The notes: generated from the letters alone by a model not told the origin. A stretch of DNA of 64,000 nt from Caldilineaceae bacterium (GCA_022823185.1 JAJDXQ010000045.1:1-64000), one strand, 5' to 3'. Positions 42,707-51,595 are shown, numbered from the stretch's first letter. Translations and numbers: made by a program.

Positions 42707-44137
42707 ATGATTGTGAAAAAGACCAAAATTCGAACACTGTTTCTAGGCGGGCGGCAAGGTGACGACTTTCCTACTGGGGAGAACAAGGAGTGGCCAATCT
42801 ATCAAGGTTCTTTCAGCCACGAGAGTGTGGCCGCGCGTTACCGGGAAGAGCTGAAAGCGTACGAGCGGGACGTAGAGTTTACGGGACAGAGGCTGGTGCG
42901 GACGCATGCGGAGTTAGGAGAGGAGGCTGCCAAGGTACGTAACGAGGACGGTGTCCTTGCTTTTGTTCTGAGCTTGTTTCCAAATACGATGCAGAAAGAG
43001 ATTGCAAGCTGGGGCAAGCCGACGGTGATGTTCAATCCGACGGAGACACCGCTGTCGCCGCTGGGATGGCTGCATAATTTCGTGCCGGTGAAGGGCAAAC
43101 GCAATGTGATTCCGGTGCTCTCGTCGGATTTCGCGGACGTGGGGAAGAAGATCGGCGTGTTGAAGGCTATCCACAAGATGGGGAAGTCTAAAGTGCTGTA
43201 TCAGCAGTCGCATACGCCGGAGCAGGTGGAGTCGAGCCGCAGGTGGTTTGAGGAAGGGTGGGGCGGGATCCATCTCTTTTCCGACCTGACGCCGTTGAGC
43301 GACGGCTTTATCAGACAGGCGAAGGAGAGGCTGGGGCTGGAGATCAAGGATATCCCACCTCAGCGGCTGATCGCGGCCTACGAGAACGCCGATGCTGAGG
43401 CTGCGGAGGCGCTGGCGCAGAGGAGGATTACGGGGGCCACGGATGTGGTCGAACCGACGAGCGAGGACGTGGTCGAATCGTGCAAGTTGTACCTGGGGAT
43501 CAAGCAGATCCTCGCGGAGGAGGGGGCGCAGGGAATCACCGAGCACGGCATCTGTATGGGGAGCGGGCCGTATCCGCTGCCCTGCCTGGCGTTTTCGATG
43601 CTGAACGACGAGGGGCTGGCCGGTATCTGCCAGCTGGACCTGTCGAGCACGATTACGCAGCTGCTGATCGGCTATCTGGCCGACCGGCCCGGCTTTATCG
43701 GCCATATCCATATCGATACGGGGCGGAACCTGATCGGGATGTCCCACGACTTCAGCGCGACAAAACTGGGCGGGTGGAATAGCGAGGAGGCGGACGAATA
43801 CGCGTTTCGCAATCACCAGGGGCTTTACAAGAGCACGTGTGTGAACGTGCAGATGGAGGTGGGGCAGACGGTGACGATCGCGCAATATGTGCCGTTCGAC
43901 CGCATGTATGCCTTTACCGGGGTCATAGACAGCAACGTGAGTGTGCAGCGGGACTGCCGGACGTCGGTGGCGATCCAGGTTGCCGATGTGAAGAGGCTGT
44001 TGCGCAACTGTATGAAGGCGGAGCACCCGCTGACGCCGGGCGGGCACCGGGTCCTGTTTTACGGGGACTGGGTGGATGAGATAGAGGACCTGGGGCAAAT
44101 GTTGGGGTTTGAGGTTGTCAACGATATGGAGCGGTAG
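42707..44137 (+). CDS. L-fucose/L-arabinose isomerase-fold protein
   Basis: This 476-residue protein has the size and layout of FucI/AraA-fold sugar isomerases: an N-terminal Rossmann-like part (RTLFLGGRQGDDF) and a C-terminal part with GICMGSGPYPLP, ICQLDLSSTITQLLIGYLA, and HIHIDTGRNLIGMSHDF, cited here in shorter pieces. Such enzymes interconvert aldoses and ketoses with a divalent metal. Nineteen bases downstream is a zinc-free MDR dehydrogenase, so the two likely act in one pathway. It is unusual for a FucI homologue to be without fuculose kinase or aldolase near by. Confidence 0.8.
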   Translation: MIVKKTKIRTLFLGGRQGDDFPTGENKEWPIYQGSFSHESVAARYREELKAYERDVEFTGQRLVRTHAELGEEAAKVRNEDGVLAFVLSLFPNTMQKEIASWGKPTVMFNPTETPLSPLGWLHNFVPVKGKRNVIPVLSSDFADVGKKIGVLKAIHKMGKSKVLYQQSHTPEQVESSRRWFEEGWGGIHLFSDLTPLSDGFIRQAKERLGLEIKDIPPQRLIAAYENADAEAAEALAQRRITGATDVVEPTSEDVVESCKLYLGIKQILAEEGAQGITEHGICMGSGPYPLPCLAFSMLNDEGLAGICQLDLSSTITQLLIGYLADRPGFIGHIHIDTGRNLIGMSHDFSATKLGGWNSEEADEYAFRNHQGLYKSTCVNVQMEVGQTVTIAQYVPFDRMYAFTGVIDSNVSVQRDCRTSVAIQVADVKRLLRNCMKAEHPLTPGGHRVLFYGDWVDEIEDLGQMLGFEVVNDMER

Positions 44138-44155
44138 GGAGAGGCGGGCAAGAGA

Positions 44156-45202
44156 GTGATCAAGTTTAAGGCTGTTGAAATTACGGGGCTGCGAGAGGTA
44201 CGTCTGGTCGAGGATGAGATCGCGGGCCCGGGCGCGGGGGAGGTGGCAATACGCTCTCTGTACTCGGGCATCAGTCATGGCACGGAGATGAATGTCTATC
44301 GCGGGGACGCGCCGATGTGGCGGCTGAAGCAGGACCGCCGCACGCGGCTGTTTGTGGAAAGCGAAGAGCCCCAGTGGGACTACCCTCTGCGTTACGGCTA
44401 CGCGTGTGTGGGCGTGGTCACGGAGGTGGGGAGCAGTGTGAAGGAGTTTGCTGAGGGCGATGTTGTCTTCAGTTTTGCCCCGCACCAGTCGGCGCACGTG
44501 TTGCCGGCAGGTTCGGTGTTCAAGCTGCCGGAGGGGATCGATCCAAGGGCAGGTGTGCTCACGGCGGTCCTGAACACGACTTTCAACGGCATCTTGGACG
44601 CGAACCTGCATTTGGGAGAGTGCGTGGTGGTCTTTGGCCAGGGTGTCCTGGGGCAGCTTACGGTGCAGTGGGCCAAGCTGTCGGGCGCGTCGCCGGTGAT
44701 CGCGGTGGACCTGATCGAGAAGCGGCTGGAGATCTCCAAGAAGGTGAGCGGCGCGGACCTTGTCTTCAACGCGGGCGAGGTCAGGGACATCGCGATGGCG
44801 GTGCGGGCGTTGACGGACAACCGGGGGGCGGACGTGGTGTTCGAGTTTTCGGCCAGTGATCGCGCTCTGAACGAGGCGATCCGCACGGTTTGCTACAACG
44901 GCAAAGTAATCGTGATGTCGTGGTATGTCGGCGCGCTGGCAAACGTCTACCCTGGCGCGGAGTTCCACCACAACCGGATTCAGTTGATCTCGTCGCAGAT
45001 TGGTGGCATCAGCCCTGAACTGTCGCATCGATGGTCGGCGGCGCGGCGGATGGAGGCGGTGCTGTCATTGATGCCCAAGCTGAATTTGGAGGGGTTGATT
45101 ACGGATGTGGTTGACCTTGAGGGCGCGGCGGCGGCCTACGAGATGATCGATAAGCGCCCAGAGGATATTTTGCAGGTGGTGCTCGACTACGGCGAGGACT
45201 GA
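44156..45202 (+). CDS. MDR-family alcohol/polyol dehydrogenase
   Basis: This 348-residue medium-chain dehydrogenase has the NAD(P)-binding VVVFGQGVLGQL (about residues 160-171) and the C-terminal pieces FEFSASDRALNEAI and IVMSWYVG. The zinc-binding CGTD/GHE motifs of most sugar alcohol dehydrogenases are missing: the matching spots read SGISHGTE and YGYACVGVV. It starts at GTG 44156, just after the isomerase gene, and is probably co-transcribed. It may oxidise or reduce the isomerase product. Confidence 0.88.
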   Translation: MIKFKAVEITGLREVRLVEDEIAGPGAGEVAIRSLYSGISHGTEMNVYRGDAPMWRLKQDRRTRLFVESEEPQWDYPLRYGYACVGVVTEVGSSVKEFAEGDVVFSFAPHQSAHVLPAGSVFKLPEGIDPRAGVLTAVLNTTFNGILDANLHLGECVVVFGQGVLGQLTVQWAKLSGASPVIAVDLIEKRLEISKKVSGADLVFNAGEVRDIAMAVRALTDNRGADVVFEFSASDRALNEAIRTVCYNGKVIVMSWYVGALANVYPGAEFHHNRIQLISSQIGGISPELSHRWSAARRMEAVLSLMPKLNLEGLITDVVDLEGAAAAYEMIDKRPEDILQVVLDYGED

Positions 45203-45280
45203 GGTCAGAGGCTTTGGGATCGCGGTCTCGATGCACGGGGATGTGACTGAAACTGCGGGTGGTTCCTGGTTGAGGAGGCA

Positions 45281-45306
45281 GGGGGCAGGCACGAGGCTTG
45301 CCCCTA
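45281..45306. repeat. Palindromic GGGCAGGCAC-type repeat, copy 1
   Basis: GGGGGCAGGCACGAGGCTTGCCCCTAC is written here as GGGGCAGGC and GCTTGCCCC arms around a short ACGAG centre; it can fold on itself. Copy 2 is 26 bases downstream in the same orientation. Confidence 0.6.
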
Positions 45307-45332
45307 CTCTTGTGTCTTATTTTGAGGGGGTA

Positions 45333-45360
45333 GCGGGCAGGCACAAGGCCTGTCCCTACG
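45333..45360. repeat. Palindromic GGGCAGGCAC-type repeat, copy 2
   Basis: CGGGCAGGC and GCCTGTCCC arms surround ACAAG. It differs from copy 1 at several places, yet keeps the core AGGCAC(A/G)AGGC and the flanking CCCTAC. Both lie after the MDR gene and before the convergent VanZ-like gene. Confidence 0.6.
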
Positions 45361-45406
45361 TCAAGTGCGGGGATGGCAGGCGAGTGTTCCGGCTTGATGT
45401 TGGCCG

Positions 45407-45970
45407 TCAGTCCGGCAGATTTCTGAAGCGCCAGCGGCGGGCGTAGGAGAGGGCCATGCTGGCGGCGACGGCCATGAGTGCGGCGAGGAAGTTGAAGAGG
45501 ATATCGCGCGGGTCGTAGGCGCGATTGGGTAGAAAGGCCTGGATGTTTTCATCGATCAGGCCGATCAGCGAAGCGGCTACAATTGCGAGCAGAGCGGGTA
45601 CAGGGACACGGCGGCCGTGGCTGGCGCGTTCCTTGAGAGCCTCGTAGATGAAAACGGACACTACGCCGTATTCAATGAGATGCGTGCGCTCCTCCGGGGT
45701 CGCCATGCGCACGAAGATGAGGATGTAGACGGCGGCCACGCCGAGCGCGACCCCTATCTCCAGGCCACCCGGGCGCACCTTCAGCCCGTAGGCCAGGATG
45801 ACAGCCCCAACCAGGATAAAACTGATCAAGAAGAGGGTTTCGAGCATCCCGTGTGTACGCAGGTGCCCGGCGAGGGTCCGCGCCAGCCCAAGTGTCGAGT
45901 AGATGGCGGTTACAACGGCGAGGGTCCATAGCCAGAGGCGGCGCTCCCGCCTTGAAGCGAAAAGGGACAT
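45407..45970 (-). CDS. VanZ-like membrane protein
   Basis: This 187-residue membrane protein has about five membrane segments and the VanZ-family motif region HLIEYGVVSVFIYEAL followed by GLIDENIQAFLPNR and YDPRDILFNFLAAL. The E-Y and D-E-x-Q-x-F-x-P-x-R pieces are the hallmarks. VanZ confers low-level teicoplanin resistance in enterococci, but most relatives are of unknown role. It is alone on its strand, next to palindromic repeats. Confidence 0.85.
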   Translation of the reverse strand: MSLFASRRERRLWLWTLAVVTAIYSTLGLARTLAGHLRTHGMLETLFLISFILVGAVILAYGLKVRPGGLEIGVALGVAAVYILIFVRMATPEERTHLIEYGVVSVFIYEALKERASHGRRVPVPALLAIVAASLIGLIDENIQAFLPNRAYDPRDILFNFLAALMAVAASMALSYARRWRFRNLPD

Positions 45971-46065
45971 GAAATTGGATACCGATGGTAAGTAAAGTGA
46001 GATTCCCGCGGCGTATACAGGAGTGTATACCGAAGGGGTTGCTTAGGCAATTTCGCGGATGCAGG

Positions 46066-46965
46066 TTATCCCTTGATGCCGGTGAGGGTGAAGCCTTCGG
46101 TGAAGTAGCGCTGCCCGTAGTAGGAGAGCACCATCATGGGCAGAGATACAAGAACGGACATGGCCATCATCGCCCCCCACTGGGTGTCGCCGCGCGAGCC
46201 GATAAAGCCCATCATGGCGAGGGTAAGGGTCTGCATGCTCTTGTCCTTGAGGTAGAGGAGGGGGAAGAGGAGGTCATTCCAGGCCCAGGCGATGATGAGC
46301 ACGATCTGCAAGGCGAGGATGGGCTTGGAGAGGGGGATTATGACGCGCCATAGGATGATCAGATCGTTACAGCCGTCAAGACGGGCGGCTTCAGAGAGTT
46401 CATTGGGGATGGCGCGGAAGAACTGGCGCAGGACAAAGACCATGGCGGGATTGAGAGCGAGCATTGATGGGATAATGGCGGGCAGCCAGGTCCCAACCCA
46501 GCCCATGCGTGCCATCATCACATAGCGGGGCACCATCGTTACGAAGTCGGGCATAAGCATGAAGCTGATGTTGAGCAGCATGAGCAGCTCGCTGCCGGGA
46601 AACCTCATGCGTGCGAAGGCATAGGCGGCCAGGATACAGGAAGCCATTGTGGGTATGAGTACGAAGACGGCAAGCATGAGCGTGTTGCGCAGGTGGAGGA
46701 GCCAGTCGCGCGCGCGCCAGCCGTCGGCAAAGTTCTCGAGGGTGACGGGGTTGGGAATCCACTGAATGGGGAAGGTGATTCGCATCTGTTCGAGCGTTTT
46801 GAAGGCGTTGCTGAACATCCAGGCAACGGGCAACAGGGCGAAGAAGAGAAAAACTGCGATCAGAAGATAGGCGATGGCGTGCTGAATGGTTCTGCTGGCG
46901 CGCATGCCGAGAATGAAGCGGCCCGCGGGAAAAATGTGTCGGCGTGCGGTGCGAATGCCTGCCAT
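46066..46965 (-). CDS. Sugar ABC transporter permease (MalG type), operon II
   Basis: This 299-residue CUT1 permease has six predicted membrane segments, FQ/WIPNPVTLENFADGW after the first, and the EAA loop SEAARLDGCNDLIILWRV with IIPLSKPIL. ATG 46965 lies six bases after the stop of the MalF-type gene; an in-frame start at 47058 would overlap that gene by 88 bases and adds an Arg/His-rich non-family segment. The C-terminus is the usual RYFTEGFTLTGIKG. No ATPase gene follows. Confidence 0.92.
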   Translation of the reverse strand: MAGIRTARRHIFPAGRFILGMRASRTIQHAIAYLLIAVFLFFALLPVAWMFSNAFKTLEQMRITFPIQWIPNPVTLENFADGWRARDWLLHLRNTLMLAVFVLIPTMASCILAAYAFARMRFPGSELLMLLNISFMLMPDFVTMVPRYVMMARMGWVGTWLPAIIPSMLALNPAMVFVLRQFFRAIPNELSEAARLDGCNDLIILWRVIIPLSKPILALQIVLIIAWAWNDLLFPLLYLKDKSMQTLTLAMMGFIGSRGDTQWGAMMAMSVLVSLPMMVLSYYGQRYFTEGFTLTGIKG

Positions 46966-46970
46966 ACGAA

Positions 46971-47930
46971 TCAGTTGCCTCCCTCGTAGTAGACCCAGCT
47001 TGCGGAGGTGCGGAAGAGGAGGAAGACGATGAGCATACTGATGACGAAGAGAATCCATGAGAGCGCGGCAGCGTGGCCCATCTTGAAGTACCTGAACGCG
47101 TTTTCATAGATGAGTTGGCCGTAGAAGGTCGAGCCGCCCGCAGGGCCTCCTCCGGTCATCAGCATGGGGCTGGCGAACATTTGAAAGGCGCCGATCAGGC
47201 TTGTGAGGAGGTTGAAGAGGGTGTAAGGAGTCAGCATGGGCAGTGTGACTTTGAACAGCGTCTGGATGGACTTTGCGCCGTCGATTTTGGCTGCGTCATA
47301 AAGTTCCTGGGGCACATTCTGGAGCCCGGCGAGGAATATGAGCATACCGATACCGCCTTGGATGGTCATGAAGATGAAGACCCACTTGACCATCACCGGA
47401 TCTGTGAGCCAGGCCTGCCCCCGGGGGAAGCCGAGGATTTTGAGGAAGCTGTTGATTAGGCCGAGATTAGGGCTCCAGATGAAGAGGAAGACGGCGGCGG
47501 CGCCGGCAACCGGGACCGTGCCGGGCACGATGGCGAGCGTGCGGAAGAGCGGGAGGCCGCGCACTTTTACGTTGAGGAGCAGCGCCTGCAGCAGGCCGAC
47601 GACCAGCCCGCCGGGCACGGAGACAGCCACGTAGAGCAGGGTATTCATCAGGGCTTTGCGGGTATAGTCGTTGTCTGCGAGGTTAACGTAGTTACGGAAA
47701 CCGATCCACTTAGCGGGCTGGAAGACATCGTAGATGGTGAAGCTGTGGTAGAAGGAGTCGAGGATGGGGTAGGCCTGGAAGGTGAGGACGCCCACGAACC
47801 AGGGGAGAAGGAAGAGGAAGGGGAGCAGGCGGCGGCGGAAATTGCGGCCGCGGGCCAGCCGGTCGAGGAGTCCGGGCGCTTCGGCGGGATCCAGGCCTGG
47901 TTGCGGGCCGCTCAGGAGTGGTGAAGTCAT
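46971..47930 (-). CDS. Sugar ABC transporter permease (MalF type), operon II
   Basis: This 319-residue permease has a Pro/Gly-rich N-terminus, RGRNFRRRLLPFLFLLPW leading into the first membrane segment (about 34-58), and the EAA loop YDAAKIDGAKSIQTLFKV with TLPMLTPYTL. It pairs with the MalG-type gene directly downstream. The gap before it holds a strong hairpin (47989-48024). Confidence 0.92.
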   Translation of the reverse strand: MTSPLLSGPQPGLDPAEAPGLLDRLARGRNFRRRLLPFLFLLPWFVGVLTFQAYPILDSFYHSFTIYDVFQPAKWIGFRNYVNLADNDYTRKALMNTLLYVAVSVPGGLVVGLLQALLLNVKVRGLPLFRTLAIVPGTVPVAGAAAVFLFIWSPNLGLINSFLKILGFPRGQAWLTDPVMVKWVFIFMTIQGGIGMLIFLAGLQNVPQELYDAAKIDGAKSIQTLFKVTLPMLTPYTLFNLLTSLIGAFQMFASPMLMTGGGPAGGSTFYGQLIYENAFRYFKMGHAAALSWILFVISMLIVFLLFRTSASWVYYEGGN

Positions 47931-47988
47931 ATCAAACCTGGAGGTTGAGAGGTCATTCGGGGCCTAAAGGTTGGGAACCCTGAAGGAG

Positions 47989-48024
47989 CGGTCGCGCCTT
48001 GGGGCGGGTGCCAAGGCGCGACCG
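47989..48024 (-). promoter_or_regulatory. Hairpin between binding-protein and permease genes, operon II
   Basis: A perfect 14-base stem (CGGTCGCGCCTTGG at 47989-48002 with its complement at 48011-48024) closes an 8-base loop and has no U-tract on the minus strand. It lies between the binding-protein stop (48048) and the first permease. Confidence 0.7.
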
Positions 48025-48047
48025 GCATGTGTCACATGGTCGGGAGG

Positions 48048-49430
48048 CTAACTTTGGGTCTCCCAATATTCGTCGAGGGACTGCTGGAGTTCTTTGTTGA
48101 TGTCGGAAAGGGCGTCTTCGGCTGATTTGACGCCCACCGTCACCTCTTCGAAGGCCCGAGTCCACAGGTTTTCGCACTGGGACTGGACGGGCGTGAGGAA
48201 CTCGTTGGGGCTCCAAAGCCTGTCGGCCTCAAGCGGAGCGTCGAAGAACCATTGCAGGCCGGGCACAGATGAGAGGTCGATGGCATCCAGAATCGGCTTG
48301 CTCCACATGCAGGCGGCGCGGATCTCAAACTCGATCAGGCCGACCTCGACGCTGGTCATGTGTATCATGAACGAGAGGGCGTCCTCTGCGACCTCGGTAG
48401 TGCGGGGCATAAATAGAGTATGTCCAGTGCCAAAATCAATCGCTTTCAAGCCCTCATTGAGATTGGGGTGGAATCCGTAGCCGATCGAGTCCAATTCTAC
48501 TCCGGTGACGTCGACGACATTTCGGATTGCGCCGGGCATCCAGTTGCCATTCATAATCATGCCTCGCTTGGCGTTGTTAAAGCCACTCGAGGGATAGCCA
48601 GTCCAATAGCCCCACTGATCAGCGAAGGCCTGCATCTTGTCTATGCCGGGATCAAGCCAGAACTGGGTGATGATGTCGAGGCCCTCCGCCCACGCGGCGG
48701 AGTCAAATTGGAAGGTACGTTTGTCCTCGGAAATGTAGTTTTCGTCGAAGACGACCGGCCAGGCGATGACGGTGAATCCATACGCGTCTTTGGGGTCGTA
48801 CCCGGCCTGGACCAGGTTGCCGTCGTCGTCAAACTTCAGGAGCGCGCGGGACATTTCCAACAGTTCGGTCCAGGTCGTGGGGCCGACTTCGGGATCGCCG
48901 CCTGCTTCCTCGATAAGGTGCTTATGCCAGCAGATGGCTGGCATGGCGCCCCCCTCGAGAACAGGGATACCATAGGTAACGCCGTCCCACCTGCCATTGT
49001 CCCACTGAGAACCCAAGTAAATGTCCGGGTCGAAGTCTTTGGCGCTGGCGATGAGGTCGTCGAGCGGGAGCATGACGCCGCGCGCCATCAGTTCGGCGAA
49101 GCCGCCAATGTAGCGATGGTAGACGTCGGGTGCAGTGCCGCCGGCCACGGCGGTCATCGTGTCCTCCGGAGTCACATGGAGGCGAATCATGTCGATGGTT
49201 ATGTGTGTTCCTTTTTCATGAAAAAGATCGATGCAGGGCGTCCAAACGTCGCTGTCACTGCTGGTTTGCCAACCGGACTGTACGACGACGGTCACCGGTT
49301 CCATAGCGGCTTCCATGCCGTCGCCATCGGTGGAAGTGGCAACGGGCTGGCAGGCGGCGAGCAGGGCCGCGCCGCCGGTCGCGCCGGCGAGGGAGAGGAA
49401 TTCTCTGCGGCTGAAACCTTGCTTTTGCAT
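48048..49430 (-). CDS. Extracellular sugar-binding lipoprotein, operon II
   Basis: This 460-residue SBP_bac_1 protein has a twin-arginine signal (SRREFLSLAG, residues 7-16) and lipobox LLAAC (Cys27). ATG 49430 was chosen because AGGAGG lies ahead and the Tat signal then sits at the very N-terminus; the in-frame ATG at 49520 adds 30 residues before it. The mature part has GGTAPDVYHRYIGGFAELMARG and similar family segments, cited in part only. It heads sugar operon II. Confidence 0.92.
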   Translation of the reverse strand: MQKQGFSRREFLSLAGATGGAALLAACQPVATSTDGDGMEAAMEPVTVVVQSGWQTSSDSDVWTPCIDLFHEKGTHITIDMIRLHVTPEDTMTAVAGGTAPDVYHRYIGGFAELMARGVMLPLDDLIASAKDFDPDIYLGSQWDNGRWDGVTYGIPVLEGGAMPAICWHKHLIEEAGGDPEVGPTTWTELLEMSRALLKFDDDGNLVQAGYDPKDAYGFTVIAWPVVFDENYISEDKRTFQFDSAAWAEGLDIITQFWLDPGIDKMQAFADQWGYWTGYPSSGFNNAKRGMIMNGNWMPGAIRNVVDVTGVELDSIGYGFHPNLNEGLKAIDFGTGHTLFMPRTTEVAEDALSFMIHMTSVEVGLIEFEIRAACMWSKPILDAIDLSSVPGLQWFFDAPLEADRLWSPNEFLTPVQSQCENLWTRAFEEVTVGVKSAEDALSDINKELQQSLDEYWETQS

Positions 49431-49792
49431 TTTCTGTTTACCTCCTGGGTACAGTTTTTGAGGTGGGCTGATGGAACAGAATACGTCATTAAAATCAGTT
49501 TTTGAGTTGAGTATTGGCAAAGATTAGCACAGTAGCAGTGGTATGCAAACAAGGCAAAAAGTGGCGGCAGCGCCAGAGTCTTTTGCTGGCGCTGTTGTAG
49601 GGAGGCGCGATTCGGCGACACGCCCTCCGTCAGTTTCGCCATCATGGTCATACCGTCTTTCGGCTTGCCCTGAAGGAAACGAGAGCCGAGCTGTTTGCCC
49701 GCCGATTTCGCCAAGTTTGGGCAGGAGCGCAGAGAAGCGCTTTCGTGCTACACTAAGGGGAACGGGCAAGATTTCATGGAGGGAGAAGACAA
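49431..49792. other. Divergent region between sugar operon II and PhyH gene 2
   Basis: On the minus side TTGCAT, 16 bases and TAATCT near 49525-49552 might serve the binding-protein gene. On the plus side an extended -10 (49746-49754) is near the PhyH gene. The rest shows no repeat, RNA or clear frame. Confidence 0.4.
49746..49754 (+). promoter_or_regulatory. Extended -10 of PhyH gene 2
   Basis: TGC next to TACACT (49749-49754) is a TGn-extended -10, about 40 bases before the ATG at 49793. No good -35 is present. Confidence 0.35.
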
Positions 49793-50635
49793 ATGGCTGA
49801 TTTGAGCGCTGCCTGCCTTCAGCACGGTTTGACGGAGGAAGAACGGCAAGAATTTAACGAGACGGGACTGATTTACGTGAGGAATGCTCTGTCGCCGGAA
49901 CAGGTGGAACGAGGCGTCGAACTGACGGAGCGTATTCACAAGGCGAAGGTGGCGGAGGGGCACGATCCGCGCATGGCGTTGTTCTACCCCAATTTCATCC
50001 CGGATGATCCCTATTTCACCAATCTGGTCGACTACGAAAAGGTGCTGCCGAAGGTGTGGGGGATACTGGGCTGGAATATATTTCTGTATCACGCGCATTT
50101 GATTGTAACGCCGCCGAACGGGGAGGAGCCGAATGACAGGACGTTCAGCTGGCACCAGGACAGCGGCCGCGTCAACGTGGAGATGGAGAGCCATCCGCGG
50201 CCGCGGCTCTCGCTGAAGGTGGCATATTTTCTGTCGGATACGAGCGAGCCGGGGCGGGGGAACTTCTGGGTGGTCCCACGAAGCCATGTACGGGATACGA
50301 TCGACAGGCCGGAGAGCGGAATCGGACAGCCGGAGGGCGCGACGCCGGTGCTGGCCAGGCCGGGGGATGCGGTCTTTTTTGACCGGCGCCTGTGGCATAC
50401 GGCGAGCCCCAACTGGTCTGACATCACGCGGCGCGTCCTGTTTTACGGCTATGGTTACCGCTGGCTGCGCACGAAAGATGACATGACGGTAGAAGGGCTA
50501 TGGGATAGCAGCAGCCCGATTCGCCGGCAGTTGCTGGGCTGGAGCGTGAACGCGAATGGACGATTTTCACCGACGGACGAGGACGTGCCTCTGCGCATGT
50601 GGCTGAAGGAGCACAGCCCGGCGGAAGCGGAGTAA
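49793..50635 (+). CDS. Phytanoyl-CoA dioxygenase family protein (2)
   Basis: This 280-residue Fe(II)/2-oxoglutarate oxygenase has iron ligands His121 and Asp123 in SWHQDSG, and the distal His in RLWHTASPN (about 203), followed by Arg in ITRRVLFYG, which would bind 2-oxoglutarate. ATGGAGGGAGAAGAC ahead of the ATG gives a strong ribosome-binding site. It is only distantly similar to PhyH 1 (41766-42536). It is divergent from sugar operon II; its substrate is unknown. Confidence 0.88.
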   Translation: MADLSAACLQHGLTEEERQEFNETGLIYVRNALSPEQVERGVELTERIHKAKVAEGHDPRMALFYPNFIPDDPYFTNLVDYEKVLPKVWGILGWNIFLYHAHLIVTPPNGEEPNDRTFSWHQDSGRVNVEMESHPRPRLSLKVAYFLSDTSEPGRGNFWVVPRSHVRDTIDRPESGIGQPEGATPVLARPGDAVFFDRRLWHTASPNWSDITRRVLFYGYGYRWLRTKDDMTVEGLWDSSSPIRRQLLGWSVNANGRFSPTDEDVPLRMWLKEHSPAEAE

Positions 50636-50725
50636 GTCTGCGGTTAGGATTCAGCAGGCGACGGCAAGGTTTTGGTCGCCTTTCCATCGTTTGACTTGAT
50701 CTCCGAATGGCTCTGGCGTACTCAT

Positions 50726-50743
50726 CCTGCCTGCGCAGGCAGG
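50726..50743. repeat. Perfect 18-base palindrome CCTGCCTGCGCAGGCAGG
   Basis: The two 9-base halves are exact complements with no spacer. It lies between the PhyH 2 and NYN genes. It may be an interspersed palindromic repeat or a weak hairpin; it has no T-tract. Confidence 0.6.
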
Positions 50744-50785
50744 CACATCCAACGGCAAAGAGCTTACAGGCTTATCCCGCTCCTG

Positions 50786-50794
50786 TGATAGTAT
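50786..50794 (+). promoter_or_regulatory. Extended -10 of the NYN gene
   Basis: TGA next to TAGTAT (50789-50794) forms a TGn-extended -10, with TTACAG 19 bases upstream as a poor -35. The leader to the ATG at 50874 would be about 70 bases. Confidence 0.4.
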
Positions 50795-50873
50795 GTCTCC
50801 TTAGTGAGTCAATGGCCGAATTTGGTGGCAGGAGGCCATTACGGGCGGGACAGACGTCAAGAGGCAAATCGAA

Positions 50874-51500
50874 ATGGACAGCGTATTCATTTATTGGGAT
50901 AACTCGAATATCTTCCACGAGGCGCAACGCCTGGCTGAAGAAAGGGGGGAAGGCCCCAATGCCCGTTACCGTGTGCGCGTTCACTTCGACCATATGCTGC
51001 GCCTGGCGCATGCCGACCGCCCCTTGAAGAAGGCCCTGGCTGCCGGATCGGTCCCTCCGGAAATGCGTCAACTATGGAATCGAATGGAAAGCAGAGGGGT
51101 TGAGGTTCACTTGTTCGATCGCGGTTCGCCAGAGCGAGGGGAACAGGAGATGCCTGACCGGGTTCTACAGTTGCGGATGCTGGAGGACGCGCTGGACTAC
51201 AACGGCAATCCAGGGATCGTGGTGATGTTAACGGGTGATGGCGCGGGATATCTCGAAGGAGCAGGCTTTCACAGCACGTTAGAGCGCATGCACAAGCGCG
51301 GCTGGCGCGTGGAAATCCTGTCTTGGGCGCATTCATGTAACCAGAGGATGCGCAAATGGGCTGAAGACAATGGGGCATTTGTCGCCCTGGATGACTTTTA
51401 CGAAGCCATTACGTTTATGGAACCTTCCAGGCCCGGGTTCGAACTGGCGCCTGCGCGTGATGCCGCAGAGTTGGACTTGTCCAAACGGAATACTGCTTGA
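50874..51500 (+). CDS. NYN-domain (LabA/PIN-like) protein
   Basis: This 208-residue protein has the NYN fold's opening FIYWDNSNIF (Asp9, Asn10) and the second acidic motif in MLTGDGAGY (about residue 122). NYN domains are PIN-like nucleases of RNA metabolism, related to LabA. The order of acidic residues is consistent with an active metal site. It is followed by a strong intrinsic terminator (51554-51595) shared with the converging AraC-type gene. Targets are unknown. Confidence 0.85.
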   Translation: MDSVFIYWDNSNIFHEAQRLAEERGEGPNARYRVRVHFDHMLRLAHADRPLKKALAAGSVPPEMRQLWNRMESRGVEVHLFDRGSPERGEQEMPDRVLQLRMLEDALDYNGNPGIVVMLTGDGAGYLEGAGFHSTLERMHKRGWRVEILSWAHSCNQRMRKWAEDNGAFVALDDFYEAITFMEPSRPGFELAPARDAAELDLSKRNTA

Positions 51501-51553
51501 CTGACAGGCGCTCCATTGGGCTGCTGAACTGCGAGGACGTGAACGAAGCTTGG

Positions 51554-51595
51554 AGGGACTCTTCGCCGCCTGTGTGGCGAAGAGTCCCTCTTTTT
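51554..51595. terminator. Strong bidirectional intrinsic terminator
   Basis: A perfect 14-base stem (AGGGACTCTTCGCC at 51554-51567 with its complement at 51576-51589) closes an 8-base loop and runs into CTTTTTG on the plus strand. It lies between the converging NYN and AraC-type genes and has CC/AA-rich sequence on the other side, so plus is its stronger direction. Confidence 0.85.

Noticed and set aside
42537..42737. 67-codon N-terminal extension of PhyH 1
   Set aside because: It is not family sequence, overlaps the divergent isomerase gene start, and a good ribosome-binding site sits before the ATG at 42536.
42914..45028. 704-codon minus-strand open frame
   Set aside because: It is antisense to the isomerase and dehydrogenase genes; long antisense frames are expected in GC-rich coding DNA.
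45407..45970. Glycopeptide resistance cluster (VanZ)
   Set aside because: Only a VanZ-like protein is present, without VanH, VanA or VanX; VanZ-like proteins are widespread in sensitive bacteria.
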